Source: Schaalia radingae
GTDB taxonomy: Bacteria > Actinomycetota > Actinomycetes > Actinomycetales > Actinomycetaceae
Reading direction: 5' to 3'
NCBI RefSeq assembly: GCF_900106055.1
Contig: NZ_LT629792.1
Span: 930,001-994,000, forward strand
Length of the DNA stretch: 64,000 nt
Shown: positions 20,124 to 28,876 of the stretch, one piece after another
How positions within the stretch are numbered: position 1 is the first letter of the stretch
Layout of the letters: every line of letters starts with the position of its first letter
Notes under the pieces: model-generated
What the model was told of the DNA's origin: nothing
What the model saw: the letters and a program-made list of their open reading frames with translations, nothing else
Databases searched by the model: none
Made by a program: the position numbers and the translations under genes

Positions 20124-20927
20124 ATGGACAACCCGCGTGCCGACCGCGTGCGAACAGTCCGTTCACTCGGCGGGCGCTCAGCACAATCACGCACCGGACT
20201 CCTCCTGGTTGAAGGCCCAGGAGCAGTCCTCGAACTGGTGACATGGCGCCCCGAGTGCGTCACCGACGTCTACGTCACCGAACGAGTCGAGGAATCCCAG
20301 CCAGAAATCGTGGAGCAGGCCCGCCAGGCCACACGGTGGGTTCACCGCGTCACCGACGAGGTTGCTCACGCGATGTCCCCTGACTGTCAGGGCATCATCG
20401 CGGTCGCTCGACACGACGCGATTGTTACGCAGATGCCGAGCGTTGACGGACTGGCAGTGATCCTTGCGCGCATCCAAGACCCCGGCAACGTCGGTACGCT
20501 GATACGCACGGCCGATGCGATGGGTGCGCAGTGCGTCCTGACCACGGTGGGCACCGCTGACGTTCGCAGCCCGAAAGTGATCCGCTCAACAGCGGGATCA
20601 GTGTTCCACCTGCCGATCATGTCAGGCCTGACTTTCGATGCGGCGATCGAGCGCGCTCGCACCTGGGGTGCACTCGTCCTTGGGACGTCCGGAGGGCACG
20701 GATCTGTCAGCCTTCTCGACATTGACGAGGGCGACTCGCCGCTCCTTTCCCGCACACACGCATGGGTTTTCGGCAATGAAGCGCGAGGCCTGTCACCCGA
20801 TGAAATGCGTCAGTGCGACCATCTGGTGTGCATCCCGATGGCAGGGAAAGCTGAATCTTTGAATGTGGCCTCGGCGGCAGCAATGTGTCTGTATGCGTCA
20901 GCACGCTCACGTACACTGACAGCATGA
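20124..20927 (+). CDS. TrmH/SpoU-family RNA 2'-O-ribose methyltransferase
   Basis: 267 residues. An N-terminal substrate-binding domain (RVRTVRSLGGRSAQSRTGLL, then LVEGP) is followed by the SPOUT knot. Motif 1 is IQDPGNVGTLIRTADAMGA (about 125), motif 2 is WVFGNEARGLSPDEM, and motif 3 is IPMAGKAESLNVASAAAM. Probably methylates 23S rRNA; the exact nucleotide is unknown. A TTG at 20088, right after the rplT stop, would add 12 residues; ATG 20124 fits the family start (NPRADRV) better. Its stop overlaps thiL by ATGA. The order rplT-trmH is common in Actinobacteria. Confidence 0.88.
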   Translation: MDNPRADRVRTVRSLGGRSAQSRTGLLLVEGPGAVLELVTWRPECVTDVYVTERVEESQPEIVEQARQATRWVHRVTDEVAHAMSPDCQGIIAVARHDAIVTQMPSVDGLAVILARIQDPGNVGTLIRTADAMGAQCVLTTVGTADVRSPKVIRSTAGSVFHLPIMSGLTFDAAIERARTWGALVLGTSGGHGSVSLLDIDEGDSPLLSRTHAWVFGNEARGLSPDEMRQCDHLVCIPMAGKAESLNVASAAAMCLYASARSRTLTA

Positions 20928-21916
20928 AGGTCCGAGACTGTGATGAAGGCGACCTGATCGCCCGTTTTGTCAATGTTCTTCCCCAAGGTGAGCGCACCAT
21001 CGTCGGTTCAGGTGATGACTGCGCGCTGATCTCCTGCCCTGAACCCTCATTCCTGGTGACCACCGATACATTGGTCGGAGAGAGTCACTTTCTGAAAGCC
21101 TGGTCCACCGGCGCTGAAATAGGTGCGCGGGCTGCGGCCCAGAATCTGGCAGACATCGCTGCGATGGGTGGGCGCACGAGCGCGCTTGTTGTCTCCCTTG
21201 TTCTGCGCGGTGACTACGACGTTGACTGGCTTGTGGACATGGTGCAGGCCTTCGGTCAGCGTGCCCGTGAAGCGGGCGCAGGCGTGGTCGGCGGCGACCT
21301 GACCGGGGGAGAGGAACTGATCATTTCAGTCACCGCACACGGGTGGGTCGATGGGCCTCCCGTCCTGCGTTCAGGTGCACGACCCGGTGACATCGTAGCG
21401 ATAGCCGGAACATTGGGGCGTTCCGGCGCAGGCCTGGAATTGCTGTCACGCCGCATCGTTGACCCCTCAGTTCATGACGATATCCTGCTGGGAGATTTCG
21501 CTGAAGCGGTGAGGATCTACCGTGCGCCCGAGCCTCCGCTGGAAGCCGGTCCGATTGCCGCTCGCCACAATGCCCACGCCATGATGGATGTGTCCGACGG
21601 GCTGGTGCGTGACGGAGGCAGGATGGCACGCGCGTCGGAGGTGATGCTCGAAATTGATTCGTCTCTGCTGGCCGATGACGTCGAGGCGCTGGATGCTGCT
21701 GCACAGGCATGCGGACATCACGCTATGGAGTGGGTCCTTTTCGGCGGTGAGGATCATCCGATGTTGGCTACGTTCCCGCCTCAGGTTGTGTTGCCCTCAC
21801 CGTTCAGGGCAATTGGCGTGATCGGAGCAGTGAGCCCGGGAGATCAACCTGGGATTCGTCTTGATGGGCAGCGACTGAGTGGTGGCTTCGACCATTTCCG
21901 TCAAGACAATAGTTAA
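20924..21916 (+). CDS. thiL: Thiamine-monophosphate kinase ThiL
   Basis: 330 residues, PurM/ThiL-fold ATP-dependent kinase that makes thiamine diphosphate from the monophosphate. Motifs: VGSGDDCALIS, then TTDTLVGESHF (metal ligands), AAQNLADIAAMGG, VVGGDLTGGEELIISVTAHG, MMDVSDGLVRDGGRMA, and VLFGGEDHPMLATF near residue 275, where the family more often has GGEDYEL. The substitution DHPM for DYEL is noted but the GGED core is intact. ATG 20924 overlaps the methyltransferase stop. Confidence 0.92.
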   Translation: MKVRDCDEGDLIARFVNVLPQGERTIVGSGDDCALISCPEPSFLVTTDTLVGESHFLKAWSTGAEIGARAAAQNLADIAAMGGRTSALVVSLVLRGDYDVDWLVDMVQAFGQRAREAGAGVVGGDLTGGEELIISVTAHGWVDGPPVLRSGARPGDIVAIAGTLGRSGAGLELLSRRIVDPSVHDDILLGDFAEAVRIYRAPEPPLEAGPIAARHNAHAMMDVSDGLVRDGGRMARASEVMLEIDSSLLADDVEALDAAAQACGHHAMEWVLFGGEDHPMLATFPPQVVLPSPFRAIGVIGAVSPGDQPGIRLDGQRLSGGFDHFRQDNS

Positions 21917-21969
21917 ACCGATACACTAGGACTACGTGTAACCTGTCAATACGCTAGTGAGGGGACTTC

Positions 21970-24030
21970 ATGAGCAACGAAAACGTTCATGATAGCAACC
22001 AGGACGCTCCAGTCCAGGGATCACAACCAAGTGAGCCTGTGACCGAGCCGGAAGCCGCCGAAGAACAGCCACTCAGTCAGCCGGAGCAACCTGCGCAGCA
22101 GCCGCAGTTTCAGCAACCAGTTGCTGACCAGTCGCAGGTGCAGCAGGGCCAGCAATATGCTCAACAGCCCATGCAACAGCCGCAGTACCAGCAACCGGTT
22201 CCGCCGCAGCAACCGCAGTACCAGCAGCCTTATGCTCAGCCCGCTCCTCAGCAACAGAGCCAGCCATACGCTCAGCAGCCATACGTTCAGCCTCAGGGCC
22301 AGCCCTATGCTCCACAGCCCATGCAACAGCCGCAGTACCAGCAACCGGTTCCGCCGCAGCAACCGCAGTACCAGCAGCCTTATGCTCAGCCCGCTCCTCA
22401 ACAGCCTTACGCGCAGCCGGGCCAGCCCTATGCTCCACAGCCCATGCAACAGCCGCAGTACCAGCAGCCGGGCCAGCCCTACGTGCAGCAGCCTGCGCAA
22501 CCAGCAAAACCAGTGCTCCCGCCAGCATTTATGGGCGAGCTCAAGGCCGGATTTGCCAATGGGCGCGGCCTCGCTGCCCTCGGCGCCGTGCTGGGGGTGC
22601 TCGTCGTCGTCTCATTCATCTTTGGCCTGTTCCTCATGCCTCTGGGATCGGCGATGGGCGGCGCGGCCGGCTCAGATGACTCCATACTGTCGGGCCCCTC
22701 GCCCCTCGTATTCGCCGGTGTTGTGCTGGGAGGCTACATCTTTGCAGGTGCTCAGGCTATGGGCTTCACAATAGCCGGAGGAACACTCTCAGTGCTGTTC
22801 ATCCTCGCCTGGGCTGTCATCTGCACGCTGATCTGGGTCGTGCTCAAACGATTCTTCAAAGTCCAGCGCGATAACACCAACCTGGTTGCCCACCTAGTCC
22901 GCACAGTGCTGGAGGCTCTGGCTATTGGCCTCGTTACCTCGATCCTGTTCGGTTTTTGGAGGCTGCGGCTTGTCGCACCGCTCGACGGCGGTGACCTGTC
23001 CTTTGACAACCTCGGCAGCCTGTCAATGGGACCCGGTTTCTTCCACATCTTCCTGAACGTGACGTTCTTCGTTGGGATCACGCTTTTCTTTACTCGTAAA
23101 TCTCTTCCTGCCAGCTGGAAAGACAACAAGTTTGTTGCGGAGCTGCTTACTGGTGCTCGCGAATTCGTTCAGGCACATGCGGTGCTCTTCGCCATCTTCG
23201 CTCCCTTCGCTCTGATTCTTGGGATCGTGTTTTTTGCCAAGACAGATGGCGTGTCCGTCACGCTGGTTCTGCCGCTGTTGGCCAACATCATCATCTGGAT
23301 TACAGGCATGTGCTTCTTCGGTGGATTCTCGGTGGGTGGCTCAATGATGGACATGTTCGGTTCGGGTGGATCCTACGGTGGCAGTGGCACTGCCATGATC
23401 TGGAATTTCCACCCCATCGCCGCCGTCATCGGTTTCATCCTCGCCATCGTCGCCATCATCGCAATGGCGATCCACATCGGGGCTCGACGCACGCGCACCG
23501 GCTCGATTCAGTGGGCCAGGATCTGGCAGATGCCAGTCATCGGTCTTCTGGCGTGGCTCATTGTTGGCCTGTGGCTTTCCAACGTGTCGATGCATATGTT
23601 CGGTGAGAGTGCTTCTCTCGGCATGTCATGGTGGACGCCGTTCACGGTCGCCATCCTCGGACTCTTCTTCGCCTCACTGCTGGCCGAGATTCTTCCCGAA
23701 GCATTGGTCGACACGCCACTGCTGCCGTTGCTCGCTGGAAAGAAGACGGCGCAAGCCTGGCGTCAGCAGCCAGCTCCGGTTCAAGCTGCTCCTCAGCAGC
23801 AGTACGGGTACGGAAATGGGATTCAACAGGGCATGAACGCTCCTCAAGGCCCCCAAAACTCGGCGCAGTACAACCAGTACCCGCAAGGGGCAGCCGCAGC
23901 TTACCAGCAGGAATTCGGTTCGCAGTACCCGAATCAGGGGTACCAGCCTCCGGCTCAGGACCCGTCAGGATCAGCTGATAACCAGGCAGAACCGCCGTAT
24001 CCGCCGCAAGACTCCTCACCTCAACAGTGA
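21970..24030 (+). CDS. Large Gln/Pro-rich multi-pass membrane protein, unknown function
   Basis: 686 residues, unrecognised family. The first 180 residues are dominated by repeats of QPMQQPQYQQP and PPQQPQYQQPYAQPA. The next 400 residues hold about nine or ten hydrophobic segments (for example GLAALGAVLGVLVVVSFIFG, VGITLFF, AVIGFILAIVAIIAMAI), and the last 100 are again Gln/Pro/Tyr-rich. The cytoplasmic-tail style resembles paralogue C at 17127, but the membrane domain is unrelated. Start: GAGGGGA precedes ATG 21970. It has its own 53-base upstream gap and is followed by a very strong terminator, so it is probably monocistronic. Low-complexity tails like these often mediate clustering; role unknown. 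Confidence 0.75.
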   Translation: MSNENVHDSNQDAPVQGSQPSEPVTEPEAAEEQPLSQPEQPAQQPQFQQPVADQSQVQQGQQYAQQPMQQPQYQQPVPPQQPQYQQPYAQPAPQQQSQPYAQQPYVQPQGQPYAPQPMQQPQYQQPVPPQQPQYQQPYAQPAPQQPYAQPGQPYAPQPMQQPQYQQPGQPYVQQPAQPAKPVLPPAFMGELKAGFANGRGLAALGAVLGVLVVVSFIFGLFLMPLGSAMGGAAGSDDSILSGPSPLVFAGVVLGGYIFAGAQAMGFTIAGGTLSVLFILAWAVICTLIWVVLKRFFKVQRDNTNLVAHLVRTVLEALAIGLVTSILFGFWRLRLVAPLDGGDLSFDNLGSLSMGPGFFHIFLNVTFFVGITLFFTRKSLPASWKDNKFVAELLTGAREFVQAHAVLFAIFAPFALILGIVFFAKTDGVSVTLVLPLLANIIIWITGMCFFGGFSVGGSMMDMFGSGGSYGGSGTAMIWNFHPIAAVIGFILAIVAIIAMAIHIGARRTRTGSIQWARIWQMPVIGLLAWLIVGLWLSNVSMHMFGESASLGMSWWTPFTVAILGLFFASLLAEILPEALVDTPLLPLLAGKKTAQAWRQQPAPVQAAPQQQYGYGNGIQQGMNAPQGPQNSAQYNQYPQGAAAAYQQEFGSQYPNQGYQPPAQDPSGSADNQAEPPYPPQDSSPQQ
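22164..22466 (+). repeat. Tandem coding repeats, 150-base period
   Basis: Bases 22164-22250 are repeated without mismatch at 22314-22400 (87 bases, offset 150). A third, shorter copy of the same unit (CCAGCCCTATGCTCCACAGC and following) runs from 22422 to about 22466. The offset is a multiple of three, so copy number can change without breaking the frame. It encodes the Gln/Pro/Tyr-rich tail. Confidence 0.9.
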
Positions 24031-24062
24031 AAGTGAGTCGCTGAATCGATCACTGAAATGAA

Positions 24063-24102
24063 GATGGTCTCCGAACTGACTTCGGTCAGATCGGAGACCA
24101 TC
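24063..24102 (+). terminator. Strong intrinsic terminator after the 21970 gene
   Basis: GATGGTCTCCGA (24063-24074) pairs without mismatch with TCGGAGACCATC (24091-24102). Inside, after an A-A mismatch, CTGAC pairs with GTCAG around a TTCG tetraloop. TCCACTTTT follows. It separates the membrane protein gene from convergent rpmB. Confidence 0.85.
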
Positions 24103-24140
24103 TCCACTTTTCAGATGCGCCCGGTTCCTGCCGCAGGCGC

Positions 24141-24174
24141 AAAAAATTCGCCGCCTACACTGTAGACGGCGAAT
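24141..24174 (-). terminator. Intrinsic terminator of rpmB (minus strand)
   Basis: On the minus strand ATTCGCCG pairs with CGGCGAAT (plus-strand arms 24146-24153 and 24167-24174), extended inside by CTA/TAG past one mismatch. The run AAAAAA at 24141-24146 becomes the T tract. It faces the plus-strand terminator at 24063. Confidence 0.75.
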
Positions 24175-24188
24175 CAGAAAGCAGCGTA

Positions 24189-24383
24189 TCAGCGGGTGTG
24201 ACGCGCCACCCGTTCAGACTTCAGGCACTTCGTGCACACATTCAGTCGCTTGGGTGTGCCGTCAACCAAGGTACGAACGCGCTGGATATTCGGGTTCCAG
24301 CGGCGATTCGTGCGCTTGTGGGAGTGCGAGACACTCTTACCGAAGCCCGGTCCCTTGCCGCAAACGTCGCATACGGAAGCCAC
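24189..24383 (-). CDS. rpmB: 50S ribosomal protein L28
   Basis: 64 residues beginning with [23 protein letters not shown], then [19 protein letters not shown], as in bL28. Two CxxC pairs (CDVC at 5-8 and CTKC near 53) are intact, so this is the zinc-ribbon (C+) type, which in Actinobacteria is often replaced by a zinc-free paralogue under Zur control. AGGAGA lies 5 bases before the start. Divergent from the DAK2 gene. Confidence 0.95.
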   Translation of the reverse strand: MASVCDVCGKGPGFGKSVSHSHKRTNRRWNPNIQRVRTLVDGTPKRLNVCTKCLKSERVARHTR

Positions 24384-24599
24384 GATGATCTCCTCTAAGT
24401 AGTCAGTTATCGTCCCAAATGAGACAGTCGATGTGGTGCGAATCCACCACGAGCAACCACAAAATGGTAGCTGATGGCAGGCCTATTCTCCAACTCTTTG
24501 AACCACATTGCCTGTGTCAGTTCCACCACATCTGCGCGCGAGCGACCAAAAGTGAGACGATAGGATCACCCGTGACTACTCATAGCGAAAGGCCTATCC
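24384..24599. other. Divergent intergenic region rpmB / DAK2 gene
   Basis: 216 bases between divergent starts. It contains the rpmB ribosome site and must hold promoters in both directions, but no unambiguous -10/-35 pair, hairpin or operator was found. Confidence 0.4.
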
Positions 24600-26177
24600 G
24601 TGACCGGTGAACTCTCAGCACACACGCTGGCAATCACGCTGACAACAGCCGCCACGGAGCTGGCCAAATTGCGTCCCTTCCTGGATGACCTCGATGGATG
24701 GAACTCCCACGACTGCGACACGGGCACCAACGCGCTTCTGACAGTGGAATCCATGAGCCGCCTCGCCCCAACTGACCCGGACATGCCTCTGGCTGATTAC
24801 CTCGACACGTTGGTCAGCGAGGGGATCCGCACAGGGCACGGACACGTCGGATTGCTCATTACCGCTCTATGGAGTGCCTGGGCACACGCCCTGCGACAAG
24901 AGTCCGGCGCAGATCTCAATCCGATCATCGTGCGACGGATGCTCACATCCGCCCCCTGGGATGCGCCCGACGCCCACGTGAATGTCGCACCTGCCCTTGC
25001 TGCAATGTTTGATGAGGCAACCAGCGAACTCGAGGTTCTGGGAGCAACGGTTCCTGATCAGAGCGACCTTGTCTCCCTGTATTCCAGCCAATTGCAGTAT
25101 GGGCTGATCAACGCGACTGATGACTATATCGACGCAGGTGCAGCAGCCCTGATCGTCATCGCCGCATCACTGGACTGCACCATGCGTGACGATCCAGCCA
25201 TCCTGGACTCACTGGCACGTATGATGAGCGACCTGGCTCATTCACATTCGCGCCTGGTTTCGACCGCTGCCCGCCCGCGCGACGCCTTCAATGTGGACAT
25301 GATTGTGGCAGGCAGTACTGACGATGCCACGAATGCAGGCGACTATCTTGATGCACTGGAAGCTCGGTGGGCGGCAGTGGGAGCCACCGATTTGTTTGCC
25401 TATGGCACCTGGCGTTTCCGCATCGACACATCGGCGCCATTGGCAGTTCGACCACCCCACGGTACCGTCACCCGGTTTATGGTCCGTGACGGCCGACCCG
25501 ACGAACTCATCGGCGTGGACACGCTCAGTGACGGTGTGACGCATCGCGGCGCTCAGCTCCTCGAACGCCGCACCCACCAGCGCATCGAACGCGCCACAGT
25601 TATAGCGATGACTCATGCACCCGGCCTTGTCGAAGACCTCGCACAGGCAGGAGCACTGACACTGCTCGACCCGAATGACCAGGACATTGAGGCCATCACT
25701 TGCGCCCTCGCGCATTCGTCAACAGGAGTGTCGCTCATTGCCGCCTGCGACAGTGCCAGCCGCGCACGTGCCGAACGTATTCGTGATGTATCGCCCCACA
25801 CAGTCATTGTCGCCCCGTGCGAGGACGACCTGACAGCGCTGGAATGCACCCGAGCGTGCGCCAGCGCCTTCGTCCCACAGCCAGGCGGACCCACCGTCGC
25901 ACCTGTCATGCAGACCATGCTGACTCAGTCAGCAGCGCGCGCAGCTGCAGCCAGCTTCGCCCTGGCCATAACCTATGATGCGGATGAGCAACTTCCTCTT
26001 GCCGTGCGGGAAGTCAAGGCGCGCGCCCCCAGACGCGTGCGTCTGCTGATCGGAGCTGCCGACGGTCCGAATCTGACGGCAACGGTTCGTCAGATGCTGG
26101 CACCTGACATCAATGAGCTCGAAGTAATTGACGGCGGACAGGCAGGCCCCAGCATTATTCAGGGACTGACCGTATGA
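24600..26177 (+). CDS. DAK2 / DegV-partner kinase-like protein (FakA/YloV family)
   Basis: 525 residues. The DAK2 nucleotide site appears as HDCDTGTNALLTVESM (about 37-52), equivalent to the PDGDTGTN motif of dihydroxyacetone/fatty-acid kinases. The second glycine-rich motif, normally G-x-R-G-N-S-G, reads GHGHVGLLI here. The C-terminal half (from about 290) matches the YloV-type domain. FakA phosphorylates fatty acids bound to FakB (DegV) proteins; the actinobacterial homologue next to recG has no firm assignment. The altered glycine loop may mean weak or altered catalysis. GTG start; overlaps recG by ATGA. Confidence 0.75.
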   Translation: MTGELSAHTLAITLTTAATELAKLRPFLDDLDGWNSHDCDTGTNALLTVESMSRLAPTDPDMPLADYLDTLVSEGIRTGHGHVGLLITALWSAWAHALRQESGADLNPIIVRRMLTSAPWDAPDAHVNVAPALAAMFDEATSELEVLGATVPDQSDLVSLYSSQLQYGLINATDDYIDAGAAALIVIAASLDCTMRDDPAILDSLARMMSDLAHSHSRLVSTAARPRDAFNVDMIVAGSTDDATNAGDYLDALEARWAAVGATDLFAYGTWRFRIDTSAPLAVRPPHGTVTRFMVRDGRPDELIGVDTLSDGVTHRGAQLLERRTHQRIERATVIAMTHAPGLVEDLAQAGALTLLDPNDQDIEAITCALAHSSTGVSLIAACDSASRARAERIRDVSPHTVIVAPCEDDLTALECTRACASAFVPQPGGPTVAPVMQTMLTQSAARAAAASFALAITYDADEQLPLAVREVKARAPRRVRLLIGAADGPNLTATVRQMLAPDINELEVIDGGQAGPSIIQGLTV

Positions 26178-28345
26178 ACGGGTTTTCCACCTCCCTCGAC
26201 GTCCCCCTTGCGCTGCGTCTGCCCGCCTCGACGGCGCGAAAACTTGCCGCACACGATCTGATCTCGGTGGCTGACCTGCTCACGTACGGGCCACGCAGGC
26301 TCGACCAGTGGGGCTCGCTTACACCGATCAGTTCGCTGCGCGAAGGGGACACGGTGACGATCCTCGCTGAAGTGCTCAGTGCCCAGATGATGCCCAACCG
26401 CACGCGCAAAGGGGTACGCTTCGTGGTTGAACTGACCGATGGGTCCGAGACGATCACCGCCACGTTCTTCGCTTCCACGCGCTATCGCCTCGCGCCCCAC
26501 GAACGACTGCTCGAACCTGGTGCGCGCATGCTGTTTGCCGGCAAGGTCGGTTCCTACAAGGGGAAGGTTCAGCTGACAAATCCGCAGTTTGAAGGCGCGC
26601 AGGATGCCACGATTCCGGAGATCGTTGAACGCAGTCAGCGACTCATCCCCATTTACCCGGCCACTGCCTCGCTCAATTCGTGGACCATTGAGCGCGCTGT
26701 GTCTTTTCTGCTTCAGTCCATGCACGAGGGCGACCTGGCTGACCCCGTCCCGGAAACGATTCGCCGTGAAGCTGGTCTGCCTGATCTGGTCACCACGTTG
26801 CGCGCACTGCACGAGCCGGACAGCCGCGAGGACTGGAAAACTGCCCGCGCGCACATGGCGTGGCGTGAAGCATTCACACTGCAGGCTGGGCTGGCCTGCG
26901 TCAGACGCGGTAGTGACATGGAAAAGGCGCCGGTGTGTCCGCGAGGCGATGACGGTGCCGTCCAGGCTTTACGCGACTCCCTGCCTTTCGTCTTGACGGG
27001 CTCCCAGGAAACAGCGGTGGAGGCCATTTCACGTGACCTCATGCGCGAACGCCCCATGCAGCGCCTCCTGCAAGGCGACGTGGGATCCGGTAAGACGGTG
27101 GTATCGGCACTGGCCATGTGCCAGGTTATGGATTCAGGATTCCAGGCGGCGATGCTGGTACCCACCGAGGTCCTCGCTGAGCAGCACTACCAGTCCCTGC
27201 ATGCCCTGATCGCGCGGATGACCACCCACGCGCCACGCATCGAACTGCTCACAGCTTCCACTCCGCGCGCCGAGCGCCGCACTCTGGAACGCGACCTTGC
27301 TGACGGCCAGCCCATGATCGTGGTCGGTACACACACTTTGCTGCAAGATAGCGTCACATTCGCGCACCTGGGCCTGGTTGTCATCGACGAGCAGCATCGT
27401 TTCGGTGTTGCCCAGCGTGACCACCTGCGCGGCGCGGCCACCGCTGCCACGCTGACGATCCCGCACCAACTGGTCATGACCGCCACGCCCATTCCGCGAA
27501 CTGTCGCGATGACCGTGTTCGGTGACCTGGACCAGACGTGCATCAATGAGCTTCCACCGGGGCGTCGCCCCGTCAGCACATTCTTAGTCGATGTGGCCAA
27601 CGCGGCGTGGATGCAGCGTCTATGGGAACGCGCCCGCGAAGAGATCGACCAGGGCGGCCGCATTTTCGTCGTCTGTCCACGTATTGATGAGGGAGACGAC
27701 GTCGAAGACACCGATGCAGCTGACCACCGTCCACCGCTCGCATCCGTCCACGCGGTGGCGGCCGCACTGCGCACCCAGACAGCGTTGCAGGGTATCGGGA
27801 TCGAGGAACTGCACGGACGAATCGGCAGTGCTGACAAGACCCGCATCATGGATGACTTCATTGCGGGTCGCGCCCCTGTCCTCGTGTCCACCACAGTGAT
27901 CGAAGTGGGAGTGGATGTGCCCGAAGCGACCATGATGGTCATCATTGACGCCCAGCAATTTGGCCTCTCACAGCTGCACCAGTTGCGCGGCCGCGTCGGA
28001 CGCTCGGATTCAGACAGCGTGTGCATGGCGGTACACCGCCACGACCTGTCGGCACCAGCCCGCGAACGGCTCGAGGCCTTCGCGCGCACGACAGACGGAT
28101 TCGAACTGGCTCGCGTGGATCTGACGCTACGTCGAGAAGGCGACGTGGTCGGCGCCCAACAGTCAGGGCGCACCTCGGGACTGCGTTTCCTGTCGGTCTC
28201 ACGAGATGGCGACATTATCGAGCAGGCGCGTGACGCTGCGCGACGCACCATCAGCGCAGACCCCACACTGGCCGATCACAGCGAACTTGAACGAGTCATC
28301 AGAGCGCGACTGTCCTCACAGGTCGCGTGGATGGAGCGTTCCTAG
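26174..28345 (+). CDS. recG: ATP-dependent DNA helicase RecG
   Basis: 723 residues. N-terminal wedge/OB domain (about 50-180: REGDTVTILAEVL...FVVELTDGSETITATFF). Walker A is LLQGDVGSGKTVVSALAMC (about residue 300), the DExH box is VVIDEQHRFGVAQRDHLRG, motif III is MTATPIPRT, and the TRG-like end is QLHQLRGRVGRSDSDSVCMA. RecG remodels stalled replication forks and Holliday junctions. The stop codon overlaps the stop of convergent brnE by three bases, with no terminator between them. Confidence 0.95.
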   Translation: MNGFSTSLDVPLALRLPASTARKLAAHDLISVADLLTYGPRRLDQWGSLTPISSLREGDTVTILAEVLSAQMMPNRTRKGVRFVVELTDGSETITATFFASTRYRLAPHERLLEPGARMLFAGKVGSYKGKVQLTNPQFEGAQDATIPEIVERSQRLIPIYPATASLNSWTIERAVSFLLQSMHEGDLADPVPETIRREAGLPDLVTTLRALHEPDSREDWKTARAHMAWREAFTLQAGLACVRRGSDMEKAPVCPRGDDGAVQALRDSLPFVLTGSQETAVEAISRDLMRERPMQRLLQGDVGSGKTVVSALAMCQVMDSGFQAAMLVPTEVLAEQHYQSLHALIARMTTHAPRIELLTASTPRAERRTLERDLADGQPMIVVGTHTLLQDSVTFAHLGLVVIDEQHRFGVAQRDHLRGAATAATLTIPHQLVMTATPIPRTVAMTVFGDLDQTCINELPPGRRPVSTFLVDVANAAWMQRLWERAREEIDQGGRIFVVCPRIDEGDDVEDTDAADHRPPLASVHAVAAALRTQTALQGIGIEELHGRIGSADKTRIMDDFIAGRAPVLVSTTVIEVGVDVPEATMMVIIDAQQFGLSQLHQLRGRVGRSDSDSVCMAVHRHDLSAPARERLEAFARTTDGFELARVDLTLRREGDVVGAQQSGRTSGLRFLSVSRDGDIIEQARDAARRTISADPTLADHSELERVIRARLSSQVAWMERS

Positions 28346-28665
28346 CCGACCACTGCTGACAGTGCGATACACACGACTGTTCCGCTGAGAATCGAAATCA
28401 TGAGGTTGTGTTTCCACAGGTGCAGTCCGACCGTCACGACGAGGGCGACCAGTGTCGGCACTGTTGCCTGCAGGTCGCTCCACGCAACATCCATCATCGT
28501 GTAGACGCTCAAGATGGCCATGATGCCCACAGCCATGCGCCTGCCCAGCCATTTGATGAGGCGAGATTCGCGGATCGGGGCGAGCAACGCGAACGGCACG
28601 GCGCGCAGCAACACGGTGACAATACCGGCTACCGCAAGGATCGCAATCAGATACATCGTATTCAT
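28342..28665 (-). CDS. brnE: AzlD/BrnE-type small subunit of a branched-chain amino acid exporter
   Basis: 107 residues with four hydrophobic segments. Family blocks are VTVLLRAVPFALLAPIRES, GRRMAVGIMAILSVYTMMDV and GLHLWKHNLMISILSGTVV. AzlD/BrnE works only with the large subunit AzlC/BrnF to export branched-chain amino acids and methionine. Here the large-subunit gene is reduced to a remnant (next entry), so this copy is probably non-functional or dependent on a BrnF elsewhere. ATG 28665 overlaps the remnant's stop by ATGA. The longer frame beginning inside rsmD is not real. Confidence 0.82.
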   Translation of the reverse strand: MNTMYLIAILAVAGIVTVLLRAVPFALLAPIRESRLIKWLGRRMAVGIMAILSVYTMMDVAWSDLQATVPTLVALVVTVGLHLWKHNLMISILSGTVVCIALSAVVG

Positions 28666-28876
28666 CGCCTCTCCTTCGCGGCGAACATGACAACCAGAAC
28701 CAGCACATAGGCCGACATGGCGATGACCAGCATTGATCCGGGCACAACAATCGCGGCCGCCACGCACAGGCGCCCCGCATATGCCACGTCGTGTCCGATG
28801 CTCACCGAAATTATGGTGGCACGAGGGCCAGTGGCCGCGATGTATGTCCACGCTGCGAACCAGTAGAGTAGGTCCC
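28662..28876 (-). pseudogene. brnF: C-terminal remnant of AzlC/BrnF large subunit
   Basis: The frame ending at 28662 overlaps brnE by ATGA as in intact brnFE operons. The readable end, AYAGRLCVAAAIVVPG followed by SMLVIAMSAYVLVLVV, has the same hydrophobic pattern, with the IALVVIPG-type turn, that I recall for the last helix of Corynebacterium BrnF. Only about 210 bases remain before the divergent rsmD start, so roughly 180 N-terminal residues are gone. A GTG at 28805 could start a 47-residue leftover peptide. Alternative: an unrelated small membrane ORF. Confidence 0.5.

Noticed and set aside
22021..22528. Minus-strand Leu/Arg- and Ala/Gly-rich frames opposite the Gln/Pro repeats
   Set aside because: Artefacts of the repeated CAG/CCG codons of the plus-strand gene.
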